DNA of 64,000 nucleotides from Chersky-267 sp963744115 (GTDB lineage Bacteria; Chloroflexota; Limnocylindria; Limnocylindrales; CSP1-4): NCBI GenBank assembly GCA_963744115.1, contig CAVUSI010000003.1, positions 620,001-684,000 of the forward strand, in the 5' to 3' direction. A model generated the notes under the pieces. That model ran no database searches, had not been told where the DNA came from, and worked only from the letters and a program-made list of their open reading frames with translations. Position 1 is the first letter of the stretch; each line of letters opens with the position of its first letter. Shown in pieces: positions 50,176 to 58,374 of the stretch. The translations under genes were made by a program, and so were the position numbers.

Positions 50176-50781
50176 GTGCCCGCGGCCGTCCCGCCGGACG
50201 ACTCGACCCTGCTCGCGGGGCAGGCCGCCCTCCAGGCCGAGGCCGCCGACGTTCTCGCGGACCTCGATCTCCTCGCCCGGCTCCGGGTGGTCGGTCGACC
50301 GGTCCGCACCGGCAGCTCGGTGCTCGGCCTGATGGTCCGGCGCGACATCGACGTGACCGTGCTGTGCCCGTCGCTCGACGTGGCCGGGGCCTTCGCGGTC
50401 GGCGCCTCGCTCGCCTCGCACCCGAACGTCCCGCTGCTCCGGTTCCGCAACGACACGGGCCGTTGGAACATCGATCCGGCGTACCCGGACGGCCTCTACT
50501 GGGCGATCGAGTACCGGACCGAGACGGGGGCGCCCTGGAATCTCGACGTGTGGTTCCTGCTGGAAGGCACGACCCAGTTCGACCTCGAGCACATCGTGTC
50601 GCTGCCGCCCCGACTCACGTCCGAGAACCGCGTCGCGATCCTCCGGATCAAGGACGCCTGGAAGGACCGACCCGGATACGGGTCGGAGGTCCGGAGCTAC
50701 GACATCTACGAGGCCGTCCTGGACCACGGCGTCCGAACGCCCGCTTCATTCGAGGCCTACCTGCGGGCGCGTCGGAGCTGA
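50176..50781 (+). CDS. Nucleotidyltransferase-fold-like protein
   Basis: A 201-residue protein. A nucleotidyltransferase-like start is visible: GRPVRTGSSVLGLMVRRDID, in which the G-S-x6-R-x-D-(I/V)-D-V spacing resembles the Mg-binding G-S...D-x-D of minimal nucleotidyltransferases, followed by a VTVLCPSLD strand. Later parts (WNLDVWFLLEG, LTSENRVAILRIKDAW) fit a two-domain globular protein. The activity is not established. GTG at 50176 is the first good start after the ACT gene, 25 nt downstream; its ribosome-binding site is weak. The 3' end overlaps the convergent membrane gene by 36 bp. Confidence 0.7.
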   Translation: MPAAVPPDDSTLLAGQAALQAEAADVLADLDLLARLRVVGRPVRTGSSVLGLMVRRDIDVTVLCPSLDVAGAFAVGASLASHPNVPLLRFRNDTGRWNIDPAYPDGLYWAIEYRTETGAPWNLDVWFLLEGTTQFDLEHIVSLPPRLTSENRVAILRIKDAWKDRPGYGSEVRSYDIYEAVLDHGVRTPASFEAYLRARRS

Positions 50782-51528
50782 CGGCCGGGGGAGGGGAGCC
50801 GGCCTGGGAGCCGGGGCCGGACCGGAGGCCGGGGCCGGACCGGAGGCCGGGGCCGCCCGCCGACTGCCGCGCCCGCCGACCGACATCGCGATCCGGTAGC
50901 TGAACAGGAAGGCGACGGCCACGGTCGCGCCGACGTAGATCCACCATGCCCAGGCGCTGCCGCTGTCCGTCCCCGCAGCGAGCCCGTGCGCGGTCGCGCC
51001 GACGAAGGCCAGGAACGTCAGGTAGTGGAGAAGCCGCCAGGCGCGCTGACCGATGGTCCGGCGGGTGTAGAAGCTGGCGATGACGATCGCCATCAGGTAG
51101 AACGAGAGCTGCCCCGCCGCGACGGCGACCGGCGAGTGCGGCGACAGCCCGGGAACGGCGATCTGGGGGAGGCTGAACGGGACCGTCTTGTCGAGGGCGA
51201 GCAGGACGCCGTGGACGCCAGCCAGCCCGAGGCCCACCGACGCGAGCTCCTGGTGGAGGTTGAAGGTGATCGGTCGATGGGCGATCGCGTCGAGGATCTT
51301 GGTCGACAGCAGGAGCCCGTAGACCACCGAGCCCGCGACCGCGAAGTAGGCGAGGAAGCCCGCCAGTCGCTCGACCAGCCAGGGCAGGCTCGACCGATTC
51401 GCGTCCCATGCGGTCGCCAACGAGTGCGCCGCGGCCGGCGCGGTCGCCCCGACGACGATGCCGACCGCCACCGCGAACAGACCCCAGCGGATGAACCGGG
51501 TCCGAGGATCCAGGCCCTGGAACCTCAT
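50746..51528 (-). CDS. Ferric reductase-like transmembrane protein
   Basis: A 260-residue membrane protein of the ferric-reductase-like (PF01794) family with about six helices. Conserved His candidates for haem b are in HQELASVGLGLAGVHG (helix 3) and RRLLHYLTFLAFVGATAHGL (helix 5; written across two segments), in the spacing of YedZ/MsrQ and STEAP-type proteins. The C-terminal 40 residues are a Pro/Ala repeat tail (ASGPAPASGPAPAPRPAP). It is the last gene of a four-gene operon with ApbE, overlapping it by 4 nt. It should move electrons across the membrane through haem to an outside acceptor, likely a flavin. Confidence 0.85.
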   Translation of the reverse strand: MRFQGLDPRTRFIRWGLFAVAVGIVVGATAPAAAHSLATAWDANRSSLPWLVERLAGFLAYFAVAGSVVYGLLLSTKILDAIAHRPITFNLHQELASVGLGLAGVHGVLLALDKTVPFSLPQIAVPGLSPHSPVAVAAGQLSFYLMAIVIASFYTRRTIGQRAWRLLHYLTFLAFVGATAHGLAAGTDSGSAWAWWIYVGATVAVAFLFSYRIAMSVGGRGSRRAAPASGPAPASGPAPAPRPAPLPRPSAPTRPQVGLE

Positions 51529-52547
51529 GCCAGGAACCGCATCGTCGACGGGGTCAGAAGCAGCTCATCACCCTGGGTCAGGAGGATCGCGCCATCCACC
51601 CCGGGTCCGCCCAGCAGTTCGAGGGCGGCATCGGAGCCGAGGATGACCGCGGCTTTGGCGAGGGTCTCGGCTTCGCGAGCGGTCCGGGCCAGCACCGTGG
51701 CCTGGACGATGTCCGTTCGGGCGGGCATCGCCGTCCGTGGATCGATCAGATGGTGGGAGACCCCGCCGTCATGGACCCAGCGGTGGACGCTGGTGCCCGA
51801 GGTCGCCACGCCGAAGCGCCGACCGCCGTGGCGGTCCGAGCCGACGAGGTCGAGCTGGACCAGGTGCTCGCCAGCGGTGCGCGGGTCGGCGATGCCGACC
51901 CTCCAGCGTTGACCCCGACCGAGCCGGATCGCGACATCGCCGTCGGCGTCGACCACCGCGGCAGGGAACGGGTCGAGTCGACCCAGGGCGCGATCCGCGA
52001 GCCAGCCCTTGGCGACGCCGTCCAGGTCCAGCCTGAGACCGGTCGGCCGCCGGACGTGTGTCCGGCGGCTGCCGCGATCCATGGACCAGCTATGGTCCAC
52101 CTGCGCAGCGTCCGTCGTCGCCCCCTCGATCCCCTCGGCCGCGAGCCGGGCATCGAGCATCGCCACGTCGACGATGCCGTCGCTCATGCCCTCGGCCATC
52201 CGCGCCCAGTCGAGCACGGCCGCCAGCGTCGGGCGGATCGGGACGGACGACATCACTGCGCCATTGAGACGCGCAAGGTCCGACGTCGTCGAGAACCGGG
52301 TCAACCGAGCGGCCCAGGCGGCCACGCGGCGAAGGATCGAACGAGCGGCCCGGTCGGCCTCCGACGTCGCGGTCATCCCGCCGTCGACGGGCCGCAGGTA
52401 GACCCCGACCCGCCCTCCCATCATCTCGGCCACGGCCGAGCTGAGCGGCGGCTCGACCTCGTCGGTCCGGTCGAGCACGACCACCGACCCGCTCCGCGCG
52501 ATGGCAGACGCGGGCGCGGGAGCCGTGACGACGAAGGCGATGCTCAT
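51525..52547 (-). CDS. apbE: FAD:protein FMN transferase (ApbE family)
   Basis: A 340-residue ApbE-family flavin transferase, which attaches FMN covalently to Thr/Ser of FMN-binding domains. Visible are LDLDGVAKGWLADRAL, VDADGDVAIRLG, ATSGTSVHRW and the magnesium/FAD site SHHLIDPRTAMPA. No lipobox or clear signal peptide is seen at the N-terminus, which starts MSIAFVVTAPAPAS. It overlaps both neighbours by 4 nt: the small anchored protein upstream and the ferric-reductase-like gene downstream. No FMN-binding-domain protein with an S/T-G-A-T acceptor is encoded nearby, so its substrate is not in this operon. Confidence 0.93.
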   Translation of the reverse strand: MSIAFVVTAPAPASAIARSGSVVVLDRTDEVEPPLSSAVAEMMGGRVGVYLRPVDGGMTATSEADRAARSILRRVAAWAARLTRFSTTSDLARLNGAVMSSVPIRPTLAAVLDWARMAEGMSDGIVDVAMLDARLAAEGIEGATTDAAQVDHSWSMDRGSRRTHVRRPTGLRLDLDGVAKGWLADRALGRLDPFPAAVVDADGDVAIRLGRGQRWRVGIADPRTAGEHLVQLDLVGSDRHGGRRFGVATSGTSVHRWVHDGGVSHHLIDPRTAMPARTDIVQATVLARTAREAETLAKAAVILGSDAALELLGGPGVDGAILLTQGDELLLTPSTMRFLA

Positions 52548-52996
52548 GGCTTGGCTCCTGACTGGCGAGTCGTGACGACCACGACGCGGGGCTTCGGTGC
52601 CGGCGCCTGCTTGACGACGGTGTTCGGAGGCGCCGTCTGACCGGGCTTGAGATGGACGTACTGGATGACGTGGCGGACGGAGGGAAGTGGCTCCGCGGGC
52701 AGGGTCACGGTGGTCTGGGCTTCGATCGGCGATGCTCCCGCCCAGGGAGGCGAGGCGAGCGCGGTCACCAGGGCGCTGGCCGCCGCCAGGGCGCCCATGC
52801 CGAACGCGATCCGCAGGGGGCGGGCGTCGGGTCTCGCCTTGGGCACGGGGGTCGGTCTTCCCGGCTCGGCGGCCGGTCGTCCCGGCCGCGGCCCCGCTGG
52901 ACGTCCGGCGGTGGATGGGGGTGGCACCTCCCTCGTGGGTCCAGCGGGCGAGCCCGGTGCCTCGCGCGGCGGGCGACCGCTTCGAACGTCGGCCAT
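52544..52996 (-). CDS. Single-helix protein of the ApbE operon
   Basis: A 150-residue protein. Residues 1-60 are a Pro/Gly/Arg-rich, disordered cytosolic part; residues about 62-82 form one transmembrane helix (IAFGMGALAAASALVTALA); the outside part carries VRHVIQYVHLKPGQTAPPNT and a basic, Val-rich end. The segment HVIQYVHLKPGQ is echoed by VDKVYVAAPKPQQTVTVHKV in the next upstream gene, so the two may be distantly related. No flavin-acceptor S/T-G-A-T motif is present. It overlaps apbE by 4 nt. Family unknown. Confidence 0.7.
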   Translation of the reverse strand: MADVRSGRPPREAPGSPAGPTREVPPPSTAGRPAGPRPGRPAAEPGRPTPVPKARPDARPLRIAFGMGALAAASALVTALASPPWAGASPIEAQTTVTLPAEPLPSVRHVIQYVHLKPGQTAPPNTVVKQAPAPKPRVVVVTTRQSGAKP

Positions 52997-53283
52997 CAGT
53001 CGCCGCTCTCGGCGCCTTCGGACTCGCCGCCCGCGCCCTTGACGACCTTATGGACCGTCACCGTCTGCTGCGGCTTCGGGGCCGCCACGTACACCTTGTC
53101 GACCTGGACCTCCTCTGGCGGCGCCGCGACCTGCGCGGCGTCGGCGCTCACAGCCGATGCCGGTGCGGTCGCGGCGCCCGGTGCGTTCGATGCGCCCGGC
53201 GCGAAACCGGCCGCAGCGAGCGCGATCGCGAGGGTCAGGGAGGCTGCGAGGGAGGCGATGAGCAGGGCGGTCTTGTGAAGCAT
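52996..53283 (-). CDS. Small exported protein at the head of the ApbE operon
   Basis: A 95-residue protein with a hydrophobic signal/anchor (about residues 3-27, MLHKTALLIASLAASLTLAI) and an Ala/Pro-rich outer part that contains VDKVYVAAPKPQQTVTVHKV and ends in an acidic tail (GESEGAESGD). The start at 53283 has GAGG 9 nt upstream; an in-frame ATG at 53298 is less well placed. Its stop overlaps the next start by one base (TGATG). It lacks Cys, His clusters or flavin-attachment motifs, so its role in the redox operon is unclear. It is divergent from the OmpR-type regulator gene. Confidence 0.7.
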   Translation of the reverse strand: MLHKTALLIASLAASLTLAIALAAAGFAPGASNAPGAATAPASAVSADAAQVAAPPEEVQVDKVYVAAPKPQQTVTVHKVVKGAGGESEGAESGD

Positions 53284-53412
53284 GGCGGTGGACCTCATCG
53301 AGGGGTGGGTGATGGATCAACCATGCCGCCGGGCGATGGGACCGCCCTGTGGTCCCGATGAGAAGGTTCAAAGACAGGCCATTCGTCCCTCGACGCGCGA
53401 GTCACCCGCCCG

Positions 53413-53418
53413 TAGGAT
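53413..53418 (+). promoter_or_regulatory. -10 box (TAGGAT) of the OmpR-type regulator gene
   Basis: TAGGAT ends 8 nt before the ATG at 53427, with no Shine-Dalgarno sequence in between, so the two-component message is predicted to be leaderless. Confidence 0.5.
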
Positions 53419-53426
53419 GCCGAGCG

Positions 53427-54101
53427 ATGCAGATCCTGGTGATCGAGGACGAAGCGAAGATGGCCGCGCTGATCAAGCGCGTCCTGACCGCCGAGCGCCA
53501 TGTCGTCGATGTCGCGCCCGACGGGTTGACCGGGGCTGCCCTGGCGCAGCGCGGGCCGTATGACGTGATCGTCCTCGACCGGATGCTCCCCGACGTCGAC
53601 GGGGTGACCCTGCTCCGGCTGCTGCGCTCCAAGGGCCTCGTCACCCCGGTCCTGATGCTGACCGCACTGGGGACCGTCGACGACCGCGTCGGCGGACTCG
53701 ATGCCGGGGCTGACGACTATCTCCCCAAGCCGTTCGCTTTCGCCGAGCTGATCGCGCGGATCCGGGCGCTTGGACGCCGGTCGGCGGTCGCTCCCGTCCG
53801 CCGCCTCCAGGCCGGCGACCTGTCGATCGACGAGCTTCGTCACGTCGCCCAGGTGGGCGACCGGACGGTGGATCTGTCCGCCCGCGAGTTCGCCCTGCTC
53901 GGCTATCTGATCCGCCACGTCGGCCAGGTCCTGACCAGACAGCAGATCCTCGACGCGGTCTGGGGGGCGGAGCCCGACGTCTATTCGAACGTCGTCGATC
54001 TGTACATCCACTACCTCCGGCGCAAGCTCGGGGAGCTCGGCCGCGCCGACCGGTTGCGAACGGTCCGCGGCGTCGGCTACATGCTCCGGGCCGAGGCCTG
54101 A
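53427..54101 (+). CDS. OmpR/PhoB-family response regulator
   Basis: A 224-residue two-component regulator. The receiver has Glu7/Asp8/Glu9 region IEDEA, phospho-acceptor Asp51 in VIVLDRMLPDVDG, Thr in LMLTALG and Lys in DDYLPKPF. The winged-helix output domain shows SAREFALLGYLIRHVGQVLT, VVDLYIHYLRRKLG and the wing RTVRGVGYMLR. It should activate or repress promoters after phosphorylation by the kinase 10 nt downstream. The neighbouring divergent ApbE operon is a plausible target. Confidence 0.95.
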   Translation: MQILVIEDEAKMAALIKRVLTAERHVVDVAPDGLTGAALAQRGPYDVIVLDRMLPDVDGVTLLRLLRSKGLVTPVLMLTALGTVDDRVGGLDAGADDYLPKPFAFAELIARIRALGRRSAVAPVRRLQAGDLSIDELRHVAQVGDRTVDLSAREFALLGYLIRHVGQVLTRQQILDAVWGAEPDVYSNVVDLYIHYLRRKLGELGRADRLRTVRGVGYMLRAEA

Positions 54102-54111
54102 CCGCATCCGG

Positions 54112-55440
54112 ATGACCGATCCGACCGCGCGACTGCTCCGCACCACGCGCCGTCGGTTGATCGCGGTCACCCTCGGGCTCATCGCGTTGCTCGTCGTGGG
54201 GATCGGTGCGGCCACGGCGTTCGTCGGCCTCCGCGCGCTCGACGCGGACGTGGATCGCGCCCTCGCCGCGAGCGTCGACGGGGCGGTCGCCGCGCTGCAC
54301 GGCGAGTTGCCCCAGGCGCAGGATGAATCCGACGTCGACGATACCGCCCCGGCCTCGGCGGACACCTTCCTGCTCTATCTCGACGGACACGGAAAGCTCC
54401 TTGCGAACCCGTCGCATGTGACGTTGACCGGTCTGCCGGACGCCGCAGCCGTGGCGGCAGCGTCCGGCTCCGTCCAGGATCTCCGGACGATCGATCCGGC
54501 GGGAATCGATCTTCGGTTGCTGACCGTGCCTATCGAGGGTTCGAGCGGGGGCCCGCCCGCCGGTTACGTCCAAGGAGGGTTCGTGCTGACCCTCCACGAC
54601 GCCCAGTCGCGCAGCCTGGTGGCGGCCATCGGGTTGGTCGCGGTCATCGGATTGGTCGGCGCAGCGCTCGTGACCCTCCTGGTCACGGGCGACGCCCTGA
54701 TCCCGATCCGTCAGTCGTTCGATGCCCAGCGACGGTTCGTGGCCGACGCGTCGCACGAGCTGCGGACGCCGACCGCGCTGATCCGGGCGAACGCAGAGGT
54801 GGTAGAACGCGAGGGTCTCGTCGGCGACGAGGGCCGACCCCTCGTGATCGACATCGTCGACGAGTCGGACCGCCTGTCCCACCTGATCGCCGACCTGCTC
54901 CAGCTGGCTTCGGCCGACGCGACCGGGCTCGTCCTCGATCGCCAGCCGATCGACCTGGCGGTCGTCGCCGGCGACATGGTGCGTCAAGCCGAGGCACTCG
55001 CCGCCGAGCGTGGGGTCGGCGTGCGAGCCATCGGACCGACCCCTGACGGCGGTACCTTCGTGTCGGGCGACCGCGATCGCTTGACCCAGCTCCTGCTCAT
55101 CCTCCTGGACAACGCGTTCGACCACTCGCCGGCCGGGACGACGGTCGTGGTCGAGGTCCGACGTGCGGGTCGGACGGTCGTCCTCACGGTGGCGGACGAG
55201 GGGCCCGGGATCGCCAAGGCCGATCGCGAACGGATCTTCGAACCGTTCTCCCGCCTGCCCGGCGTCGCCCGGGATCGTGCCGGTGGCACGGGTCTCGGGC
55301 TGGCGATCGCTCGACGGATCGTGACCGCGCACGACGGCACGATCGGGGTCGATGACGCGCCCAGCGGCGGGGCTCGCTTCGTCGTGACGCTTCCGGCGGT
55401 CGGGGCGCCGGCGACGACCGCGCGATCGAGCGGCGGCTGA
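54112..55440 (+). CDS. Sensor histidine kinase (HisKA type)
   Basis: A 442-residue membrane kinase. Two helices (residues about 17-40 and 168-193) flank an extracytoplasmic domain of about 125 residues without Cys. The phosphoacceptor is His215 in ADASHELRTPTALI; N, G1 and G2 boxes follow (LLDNAFDHSP, VADEGPGIAK, GGTGLGLAIARRIV). Only about 20 residues separate helix 2 from the H-box, so a full HAMP linker is missing or reduced. It follows its response regulator by 10 nt. The signal is unknown; redox or envelope state is plausible given the nearby redox operons. Confidence 0.93.
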   Translation: MTDPTARLLRTTRRRLIAVTLGLIALLVVGIGAATAFVGLRALDADVDRALAASVDGAVAALHGELPQAQDESDVDDTAPASADTFLLYLDGHGKLLANPSHVTLTGLPDAAAVAAASGSVQDLRTIDPAGIDLRLLTVPIEGSSGGPPAGYVQGGFVLTLHDAQSRSLVAAIGLVAVIGLVGAALVTLLVTGDALIPIRQSFDAQRRFVADASHELRTPTALIRANAEVVEREGLVGDEGRPLVIDIVDESDRLSHLIADLLQLASADATGLVLDRQPIDLAVVAGDMVRQAEALAAERGVGVRAIGPTPDGGTFVSGDRDRLTQLLLILLDNAFDHSPAGTTVVVEVRRAGRTVVLTVADEGPGIAKADRERIFEPFSRLPGVARDRAGGTGLGLAIARRIVTAHDGTIGVDDAPSGGARFVVTLPAVGAPATTARSSGG

Positions 55441-55606
55441 TCCGAGCGGGTCCGTCGGGGCAGGCCAGCCAGCACGCGGGATGGGCGAACTCACATCCGC
55501 CCCACACGACGATCACATCGTCGGGTCCCAGGGTCGGATCAGGCCGCGTGCTGGCGAACGACGCCGGCCGCGCGGCCGGCCACAACATCAGGAGAGGAAC
55601 CCGACC

Positions 55607-55897
55607 ATGGCCTATGTCATCGCCGAGCCGTGCATCGATCGGAGCGACCAGTCGTGCGTCGCCGTCTGTCCGGTCGACTGCATCTCGTCCGACCCCTCGT
55701 CCGACCGCAAGTTCTACATCGATCCCGACGGCTGCATCGACTGCGGCTCGTGCGAGACCGCCTGTCCGAACCAGGCGATCTTCCGCGCGGATCAGCTCCC
55801 GCCAGCGTGGGCGGCGTTCGCCTGGATCGACGCGACCTGGTATCGCGACCCGGATGCGGCGCGTGACGCCGTGGACGGGGCGGCGTCGGCGGCCTGA
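55607..55897 (+). CDS. 7Fe/8Fe-type ferredoxin (FdxA-like)
   Basis: A 96-residue ferredoxin. Cysteines are Cys9-x7-Cys17-x3-Cys21-x3-Cys25 and Cys43-x2-Cys46-x2-Cys49-x3-Cys53-Pro. The wide first spacing (x7) and missing central Cys are typical of FdxA-type [3Fe-4S][4Fe-4S] ferredoxins. The C-terminal 40 residues form the usual helical tail. AGGAGAGG precedes ATG at 55607. It is followed 4 nt later by an FNR-type reductase gene, which should reduce or oxidise it with NADP(H). Such pairs serve cytochrome P450s, oxygenases or Fe-S enzymes; the Rieske protein and others in the genome could be clients. Confidence 0.93.
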   Translation: MAYVIAEPCIDRSDQSCVAVCPVDCISSDPSSDRKFYIDPDGCIDCGSCETACPNQAIFRADQLPPAWAAFAWIDATWYRDPDAARDAVDGAASAA

Positions 55898-55901
55898 CGC
55901 G

Positions 55902-56735
55902 ATGGCTTCCCTTGTCGAACGCGCGGTCCCGCCGGTCGGGTCCGCCGTCCGTGCCTCAATCGAGCCGAACGCGACGCTCGTGGCGCGGATCGACCTGACG
56001 CCGACGGTCGCCCGGTTCGTCATCGGGCCCGACGACGGTGTCAGCCCGTTCGAGCCGGGCCAATACTTCGCTCTCGGCCTGTCGGTCGACGGCCGCCCCC
56101 TGCTCCGGCCGTACTCGACCTCGTCAGGTCCGGATGTCCGGACGGAGCTCGAGTTCCTCATCCGGCTCGTGCGCGACGGCGCCTTCACACCGAGGCTGTG
56201 GAGGCTCGAGCCCGGGGCACGACTCCGGATCGGACGCGCCAAGGGGCTCTTCACCCTCCGACCCGATGACCCGCGGACCCACCTGTTCGTCGCCACGGGG
56301 ACGGGATTGGCCCCGTTCGTGTCGATGGTCGGCGCACTCCTGAGCGGCGAGTCGGTCCGCCCGGCGACGCCCCGGGTGCCGAACGGAACGGTGTCCCGGG
56401 CGCCGCGGGCTCTCGTCGTCCACGGCGTCTCGCGTCACGACGAGCTCGCCTATCGCGATCGGCTCGAGCGCCTCGCGACGGTGGCGGACGGGGTGCGCTA
56501 CGAGCCGATCGTCTCGCGGCCCGACGACCCCGCCAATGCGACCTGGGCGGGCCGCACCGGTCGAGTCGCGGCCCAGCTCGACGACGTCTGGGCGGCGCAC
56601 GACCTCGACCCGACCTCGTGCGTCGCCTACCTCTGCGGCAACCCCGAGATGATCGCGTCGGTCGAGCGGATCCTCATAGCGCGCGGCGTGGCCGGCGACG
56701 CGATCGTCAGCGAGCAGTACTGGCCGATGGCCTGA
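55902..56735 (+). CDS. Ferredoxin-NADP+ reductase
   Basis: A 277-residue FAD flavoprotein of the bacterial FNR (FprA/Fpr) type. The FAD-binding motif RPYSTSS is at 69-75, the NADP motif GTGLAPFVSM near 138, YLCGNPEMIASV near 250 and the C-terminal SEQYWP stacking region at the end. It catalyses electron exchange between NADP(H) and the ferredoxin encoded just upstream. The ATG at 55902 lies 4 nt after the ferredoxin stop, so the two are co-translated. It follows the two-component system on the same strand after 166 nt and is convergent with a LamG-like gene. Confidence 0.92.
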   Translation: MASLVERAVPPVGSAVRASIEPNATLVARIDLTPTVARFVIGPDDGVSPFEPGQYFALGLSVDGRPLLRPYSTSSGPDVRTELEFLIRLVRDGAFTPRLWRLEPGARLRIGRAKGLFTLRPDDPRTHLFVATGTGLAPFVSMVGALLSGESVRPATPRVPNGTVSRAPRALVVHGVSRHDELAYRDRLERLATVADGVRYEPIVSRPDDPANATWAGRTGRVAAQLDDVWAAHDLDPTSCVAYLCGNPEMIASVERILIARGVAGDAIVSEQYWPMA

Positions 56736-56773
56736 GGCCGAACCGAGGCCCGCCCACCCGTCGTCGGCACGGA

Positions 56774-57442
56774 TCAGCCGATGACGACGCTGACCTCGTC
56801 CATGGAGCCGTCGTACCAGTCGCCGCCCTCGGCCTTCGCGCCGATCGACAGCGGCGCCGCGTTGGCCAGGGTCCCGATCTTGGTGGTCTTCTTCCAGACG
56901 TGCCCGTCGACCGACATGGCGACGGTGGTGGCGTGCTTCTCGCAGGTGATCGTGTGGTACCTGCCGTCGGCGAGATCCGGGCCGGTCGTCTTCTGCCAGG
57001 AGCCGCTCGAGCCCTTGAGGTGGCATCGGGCGATCGACTTCCCGCCGACGTTGACGATCTCGATCTTCCAGTCCCCGCCCTTGGTGGACGTCAGGCCCTT
57101 CCGGATGAGGTCGTAGTCCTCGTCTGGCGCCTCATCGAAGGCGACGTGGACGGTGACCACCATGTCGGCCGTCCCGGCGTCGAGGTCGGGGGCGTCGGGC
57201 ACGACGATGACCGACGACTTGCCGTTGAACCCGTAGCCCATCCCGCTCGAGCCCGCTACGCCGAGCTTGATGTTCTTCATCGTGCCGGCGTGTCCGTGAC
57301 CGGACGCGTCATGCATGGTCGTCCCGGAGGTTTCGTCCATATGCCAGATCGCCGCGGGGGACGCGCCCAGGACGGTCCCGGCCGTCAGGGCGAACAGCAC
57401 GAGAACACCGGGCGCGATGAGCGCGGATCGCAAGCGCAACAC
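56774..57442 (-). CDS. Secreted LamG/concanavalin-like domain protein
   Basis: A 222-residue exported protein. A signal peptide (about residues 1-27, ending TVLGASPA) precedes one LamG-type jelly-roll domain: AAIWHMDETSGTTMHDASGH at the start, GYGFNGKSSVIVVPDAP, YHTITCEKHATTVAMSVDG and a final WYDGSMDEVSVV, the terminal strand conserved in such domains. It has two Cys (ARC and TITC) that could pair. It likely binds carbohydrate or surface polymers. GTG start with GGGAGGG upstream. No enzyme domain is attached. Confidence 0.87.
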   Translation of the reverse strand: MLRLRSALIAPGVLVLFALTAGTVLGASPAAIWHMDETSGTTMHDASGHGHAGTMKNIKLGVAGSSGMGYGFNGKSSVIVVPDAPDLDAGTADMVVTVHVAFDEAPDEDYDLIRKGLTSTKGGDWKIEIVNVGGKSIARCHLKGSSGSWQKTTGPDLADGRYHTITCEKHATTVAMSVDGHVWKKTTKIGTLANAAPLSIGAKAEGGDWYDGSMDEVSVVIG

Positions 57443-57571
57443 GATGATGACCCTCCCCCGACCGGACGATGACGCACCAAGGGTACCGAACCCGCGACCC
57501 TTCGGTCCACCCGGGCAGGTGTGGAGGCCGACGGGATCGGGCAGGACGCCCGATCCATCGCCCCGGGGAGG

Positions 57572-57820
57572 TCAGGCCCCCTGCTCGACCTGGTACAGGG
57601 TGTGGGCCTCGAGGCCGTGCGCCTCGCGGTGGACCCGGGCCGCCGTCTCGCGGTCCGGGGCGTCGACCAGGCAGAAGACCTTGCCGGCCTCCTCGTCGAC
57701 CCAGTAATGCCGGTAGTCGACCCCGTACTGGTCCTGGATGGTGACATCGGCCTCGTGCGCCCCGGCGGCATCGCTGGCCTTCACGCCGGGCAGGTCGTGG
57801 ATATCCATGTAGGTGGGCAT
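57572..57820 (-). CDS. DUF4242 family protein (SCO4226-like nickel-binding type)
   Basis: An 82-residue ferredoxin-like-fold protein. The family pattern is clear: MDIHDLPGVKASDAAGAHEA, YRHYWVDEEAGKVFCLVDAP, and ARVHREAHGLEAHTLYQVEQ. In a characterised Streptomyces relative, conserved His residues bind nickel; His21, His39 and the H-R-E-A-H motif here are candidates, and a link with Ni-SOD in the same genome is interesting but unproved. AGGAG precedes the ATG at 57820. Confidence 0.88.
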   Translation of the reverse strand: MPTYMDIHDLPGVKASDAAGAHEADVTIQDQYGVDYRHYWVDEEAGKVFCLVDAPDRETAARVHREAHGLEAHTLYQVEQGA

Positions 57821-57927
57821 CGTGTATCTCCTGGCTCGCGGTCGCTCTCGTCGATCGGTGGCGCCCGCCCCTCCTCCTACGTGCGGATCCCGCGACCGGA
57901 TCTCGCCACCGCGCCTCCGCTCGACGC

Positions 57928-57933
57928 TAGAAT
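57928..57933 (+). promoter_or_regulatory. -10 box (TAGAAT) of the first VOC gene
   Basis: TAGAAT ends 6 nt before the ATG at 57940. No ribosome-binding site is present, so a leaderless message is expected. Confidence 0.5.
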
Positions 57934-57939
57934 CCGGCC

Positions 57940-58293
57940 ATGCTCCACGTCGGTTCGATCGTGATCCGGGTCGACGACCTGGCCCGCCAGCGCGAGTTCT
58001 GGATGGCGGCGCTGGACTACCTGGCGCGCGAGGAGACGAGCGACGATTTCGCGCTCCTGCGCCCGCGCGACGGTATCGGGCCGAACCTCTCCCTCGACCA
58101 GGTCCGGTCCACCGTCCAGGTGCCGCCGCGGATCCACCTCGATCTGTACGCAGAGGATCAGGCCGCCGAGGTGAAGCGTCTGATCGCCCTCGGCGCGACC
58201 GAGGTGCACTGGGACAAGCGACCGCCCGATGCCGACTACGTCATCCTGGCGGACCCGGAGGGCAATCGCTTCTGCGTCATCGACGCGGGTTAA
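57940..58293 (+). CDS. VOC-family (glyoxalase/bleomycin-resistance-like) protein
   Basis: A 117-residue protein with two beta-alpha-beta-beta-beta units: HVGSIVIRVDDLARQREFW and, in the second half, IHLDLYAEDQAAEVKRLIAL followed by VILADPEGNRFCVI. His/Glu positions typical of metal binding are partly present (H3, H138-equivalent absent; E in DPEGN). Such domains act as glyoxalases, dioxygenases or resistance binders, and no specific substrate is evident. The leaderless start at 57940 is dictated by the TAGAAT box. A second, shorter-spaced VOC gene follows on the same strand. Confidence 0.9.
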   Translation: MLHVGSIVIRVDDLARQREFWMAALDYLAREETSDDFALLRPRDGIGPNLSLDQVRSTVQVPPRIHLDLYAEDQAAEVKRLIALGATEVHWDKRPPDADYVILADPEGNRFCVIDAG

Positions 58294-58374
58294 GCCCGGC
58301 GGTCGGCAGATACTCTTGGTCCGGCACACGGGTGGGGCGCCCGCCCCGCTATGTCCCCGATCGAGGTGATGACG

